Positions 61,641-64,000 of a stretch of 64,000 nt of DNA are shown here, piece by piece (the stretch's first letter is position 1; every line of letters begins with the position of its first letter). Below the pieces are notes generated by a model. The model was not told the origin of the DNA, made no database searches, and saw only the letters and a list, made by a program, of their open reading frames with translations. The DNA comes from Kitasatospora papulosa (GTDB taxonomy: Bacteria > Actinomycetota > Actinomycetes > Streptomycetales > Streptomycetaceae), in the NCBI RefSeq assembly GCF_000717245.1, contig NZ_JNYQ01000016.1, positions 85,831-149,830 on the forward strand, written 5' to 3'. A program made the position numbers and the translations under genes.

Positions 61641-63302
61641 TCAGGGGTGCAGGAAGCCGGTGATCCGCTGCCGGAGGGACCGTGGGTCGAGGCCGTGCGC
61701 CACGAGGTGGTCCGGCATCTGCCCGTACCTGCGCAGCTCGCTACGGCCCACCCCCAGTCCGAGGATCCGGTGGGGCAGGTCGGTCAGGGCGTCGTTGGCC
61801 GCCGCCGTCGAGGTGCCGGCGAGGAACGGTTCGACGAGGACGACGCCCGTGGTGCCGTGCGCACCGGCGGCGCGGCGGAGGGACGCCGCGTCGAAGGGAC
61901 GCACCGTCGTCGCGTACAGCACCGTCACGTCCAAGCCCTCGGTCGCCTCGAGGACGTTGTCGAGCATCGGCCCGACGGCGATCACCACCCCGCCGCCGTC
62001 GCCCCGGCGCACGGTCTCGAAGCCCGGGCCTCCGACCGCGCGGGCGGCCCTGTTGGACTGGAGTGAGAGGCGTACGTAGACGCGGCCGTCACCCCTCACG
62101 GACCGCCGCAGCAGCGTTTCGGCCTCGTCGGGGTGGCCCGGGACGTGCACCGTCCAGCCGTCGAGCGTGTCGAGGAGGGCGACATCGCCCGGCGCCATGT
62201 GGGTGAAACCTCCGGCGGGCCAGTCGTACGAGGCTCCGGCGCTGACCAGCACCCCGCCCACCCCCTGATGTCCCAGGTCCAGCTTCACCTGTTCGAAGGG
62301 GCGCTCCACCAGGAAGCTGGCGAAGGTGTGCATGACGGGCCGCATCCCGGTCAGGGCCATCCCGGCGCCCGCGCCGATGAGCAGCTGTTCCCTGATTCCG
62401 ACGTTGACCACCCGGTGCGGGTGGGCACGCTCGGCCGGGCCGAATCCGTCTCGGCTGATCTCGGCGAGCACCACGGCGATGCGTGGATCCTCGTCGAGGA
62501 GACGGGTGGTGGTGGCGATGAAGCGGTCGCGCATGGTGTCCATGGGGGTGTCCTCGCTCGTGTTCGGGGTCGTGTCCGGGCCGGAAGGGCGGGCCGGGTG
62601 CTCAGCGGCCGGGTGCCAGCGGGCGATCACGGCGTGCGGCCGGCCGGGGTGCGGCGCGGTGAAGGCTGCGTACAGCGCGTCGTGGTCCCTGCCGTCCACG
62701 GTCGACGCCGACCATCCGGCGGCCTCGAAACGTGCCGCGATACCGCCGGGCCGGGCGTACGTCGCCGACGCGTTGTCGATCACCACGGTGTTGAGCTGTT
62801 CGAGCCCTGCCGGGCCGGCGTAGGCGATCGCCTCGTGGTTGCTTCCCTCGTCCAGCTCGGCGTCGCCCGTGAGCACCCATACCCGGGGCTCCGTCAGACC
62901 TTGCGCGCGCAGCCCCAGCACGCTGCCGACGGCCAGCGGCAGACCGTGGCCGAGCGACCCGCTGCCGATCTCGGCGCCGGGAACCAGCAGCCGGTCCGGA
63001 TGGTGCCCGAGCGGGGAGTCGTACGCTCCGAAGCCGCTGAGCAGCTCCTCGTCGAAGAAGCCGCGAGCGGCCAGCACGGCGTAGTAGGCCATCGGGCCGT
63101 GCCCCTTGGAGAGCAGGAATCGGTCCCGGCCGGGGGAGCCGGCGGTGGCGGGCGAGACCCGCAGCACGCGGTCGTACAGCACCCAGAGGACGTCCAGGGT
63201 GGACGTGGCCGCCGGGCCGTGCTTCTCGTCACCGGTCATGAGGCCCATCAGCCGGTCGAGCTCGCCGTAGCCGTGGAGCGGTGGGGTCGTCGTGTTCGTC
63301 AT
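61641..63302 (-). CDS. Transketolase (single-chain, shortened)
   Basis: This 553-aa protein joins a TPP-binding N-terminal domain (VLTGDAELDEGSNHEAIAYA; LSKGHGPMAYYAVLAARG) and a pyrimidine/C-terminal domain (VVNVGIREQLLIGAGAGMAL; FVHMA-like segment). It is shorter than standard 650-700-aa transketolases, mainly in the linker. It should transfer two-carbon units between ketose and aldose phosphates. ATG 63302 is used because the promoter's -10 overlaps ATG 63314; a leaderless transcript beginning at 63302 fits. Confidence 0.85.
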   Translation of the reverse strand: MTNTTTPPLHGYGELDRLMGLMTGDEKHGPAATSTLDVLWVLYDRVLRVSPATAGSPGRDRFLLSKGHGPMAYYAVLAARGFFDEELLSGFGAYDSPLGHHPDRLLVPGAEIGSGSLGHGLPLAVGSVLGLRAQGLTEPRVWVLTGDAELDEGSNHEAIAYAGPAGLEQLNTVVIDNASATYARPGGIAARFEAAGWSASTVDGRDHDALYAAFTAPHPGRPHAVIARWHPAAEHPARPSGPDTTPNTSEDTPMDTMRDRFIATTTRLLDEDPRIAVVLAEISRDGFGPAERAHPHRVVNVGIREQLLIGAGAGMALTGMRPVMHTFASFLVERPFEQVKLDLGHQGVGGVLVSAGASYDWPAGGFTHMAPGDVALLDTLDGWTVHVPGHPDEAETLLRRSVRGDGRVYVRLSLQSNRAARAVGGPGFETVRRGDGGGVVIAVGPMLDNVLEATEGLDVTVLYATTVRPFDAASLRRAAGAHGTTGVVLVEPFLAGTSTAAANDALTDLPHRILGLGVGRSELRRYGQMPDHLVAHGLDPRSLRQRITGFLHP

Positions 63303-63309
63303 GCGGCCC

Positions 63310-63340
63310 AGCATTCGACCTCAAGTTAGGTTGAGGTCAA
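63310..63340 (-). promoter_or_regulatory. SoxR/MerR-type promoter of the transketolase gene
   Basis: On the minus strand a -35 TTGACC (63335-63340) and -10 AATGCT (63310-63315) are separated by exactly 19 bp, the stretched spacing of MerR-family promoters. The spacer contains the dyad GACCTCAA-N6-TTGAGGTC (63317-63338), close to the SoxR box consensus. This predicts redox-responsive activation by SoxR or another MerR-family regulator. Confidence 0.75.
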
Positions 63341-63432
63341 GCCCTCGGGAAACGGGTTCGTGAGCACCGGTGCAAGTGCGGTATTGTTCTCATGCGCGTT
63401 CGGCCAGGGGAAACCCCAGGTCAGACGGACAG

Positions 63433-63506
<74 letters not shown>

Positions 63507-63521
63507 CTCGAGAGAGTCGTA

Positions 63522-63570
63522 GATCAGGGCCGGTTTCGGAGCAATCCGAGACCGGCCCTGATCATTTTTG
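63522..63570 (+). terminator. Terminator of tRNA-Pro
   Basis: An 18-bp stem with a single G-U pair (63522-63539 with 63546-63563), a 6-nt loop and a T-run (ATTTTTG) directly after it. Confidence 0.9.
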
Positions 63571-63592
63571 GAGACCAGCGTCCTTGACCGGG

Positions 63593-63861
63593 TCAGCGGG
63601 GCTTCCCGGCGCACAGGAAGCGCTGGGCGACGAGAGACGGATCTCCTCGACGACGGGGACCCTGCGAGCCCGCTTGCCCTTGGTGCCTTGTCGGTCGGCC
63701 CGCCGGGCGCGGGTGTGGTCCGGCGCCGCGCGGTCCAGATCCACCGGGCGGTGTCGGTGTCTCCGACGCGGCAGCCTGAGATCTCTCCGATCCGTGCGGT
63801 GGTGCGCGCGGCGAAGATGACCACGGTCCCAGCCGGGGCACTCGTCGTGGGAGGCGGCCAC
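63593..63861 (-). pseudogene. Decayed tyrosine-recombinase (integrase) fragment
   Basis: On the minus strand, MVIFAARTTARIGEISGCRV carries the box-I Arg region (TxARIGEI) of phage-type integrases and continues DTDTARWIWTARR. The reading then changes frame to GTKGKRARRVPVVEEIR, and again to SLVAQRFLCAGKPR. At least two frameshifts and loss of the rest of the catalytic domain make it non-functional. It sits just after tRNA-Pro, as expected for an element once integrated there. Confidence 0.75.
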
Positions 63862-63978
63862 GAGTGCGTCGCCCCGTGCGACGGGCCTCTTTCCGTCGCG
63901 CGCTAGGGCCTGTGTGAGGTCGTGATCAATATCTGCGTTCCGCTGCCGTGCCGGGACGGATCACGGTAGAACGCCGGT

Positions 63979-64000
63979 GTGACGCGCCGACAGCTCAGTG
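63979..64000 (+). CDS. Possible 5' end of an IS transposase (cut by window edge)
   Basis: GTG ACG CGC CGA CAG CTC AGT (VTRRQLS) matches the usual first residues of IS5/IS4-type transposases of streptomycetes. The preceding 75 bp resemble the left end of such elements (starting near GGCCTGTGTGAGG). Only seven codons are visible, so this is tentative. Confidence 0.35.

Overview
This window is high-GC actinobacterial DNA and almost certainly a Streptomyces chromosome. Supporting signs are the strong third-position GC bias, frequent GTG starts, ATGA/GTGA gene overlaps, a complete hopanoid operon, a cvn-type conservon, a c-di-AMP (ydaO) riboswitch before a LysM/M23 peptidase, and small Streptomyces-specific proteins. 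Gene order from about 2 to 28 kb resembles the S. coelicolor SCO6745-SCO6771 region as I remember it; that comparison is from memory, not a search.

Layout. 1-9.6 kb holds core and housekeeping genes: a partial tex, a 43-aa LPFR-motif protein, a SCO6745-family protein, a frameshifted GlxA-type regulator next to a DJ-1/PfpI gene, an enoyl-CoA hydratase, HdeD-like and anti-sigma-like ATPase genes, type I idi, a CDF metal transporter and galE. 9.8-16.9 kb is a tightly coupled cluster of two CDP-alcohol phosphatidyltransferases, a cytidylyltransferase-like enzyme, a glycerol-1-phosphate dehydrogenase-like enzyme, a GT2 glycosyltransferase and a Wzm/Wzt-type ABC exporter. It looks like a pathway that makes and exports an unidentified phospho-glycolipid or glycopolymer. 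17.3-28.2 kb is the hopanoid operon (hpnC, hpnD, a small coupled ORF, hpnE, prenyl synthase, shc, hpnG, hpnH, aminotransferase, XRE-cupin regulator, DUF6126). A short dxs 3'-end remnant lies where S. coelicolor carries ispG and dxs.

28-31.5 kb holds a tyrosine phosphatase, the riboswitch-controlled peptidase and an SGNH hydrolase. 31.5-39.8 kb is the most intriguing part. It is a functionally undescribed STM4011-STM4015 cassette (two radical SAM enzymes, an AlkP-like hydrolase, an ATP-grasp-like protein and a tandem pair of leucine-rich-repeat proteins), divergent from a small protein and a DUF6745 protein. The shared promoter region has iterated 28/29-bp-spaced repeats. 39.8-54.4 kb holds a TetR/amino-acid dehydrogenase pair with a clear operator, a PPOX enzyme, an MBL hydrolase, modABC divergent from a molybdopterin-domain protein, and several small enzymes and regulators, ending with an ABC half-transporter. 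55-58.4 kb is a cvnABCD conservon.

58.4-64 kb holds a secreted ThuA/sugar-dehydrogenase/PKD/CBM6 protein, a transketolase behind a SoxR/MerR-type promoter, and a tRNA-Pro(GGG). The tRNA is followed by a decayed tyrosine integrase and the probable edge of an insertion sequence, which marks a used integration site. No CRISPR array, rRNA gene or replication origin was seen.
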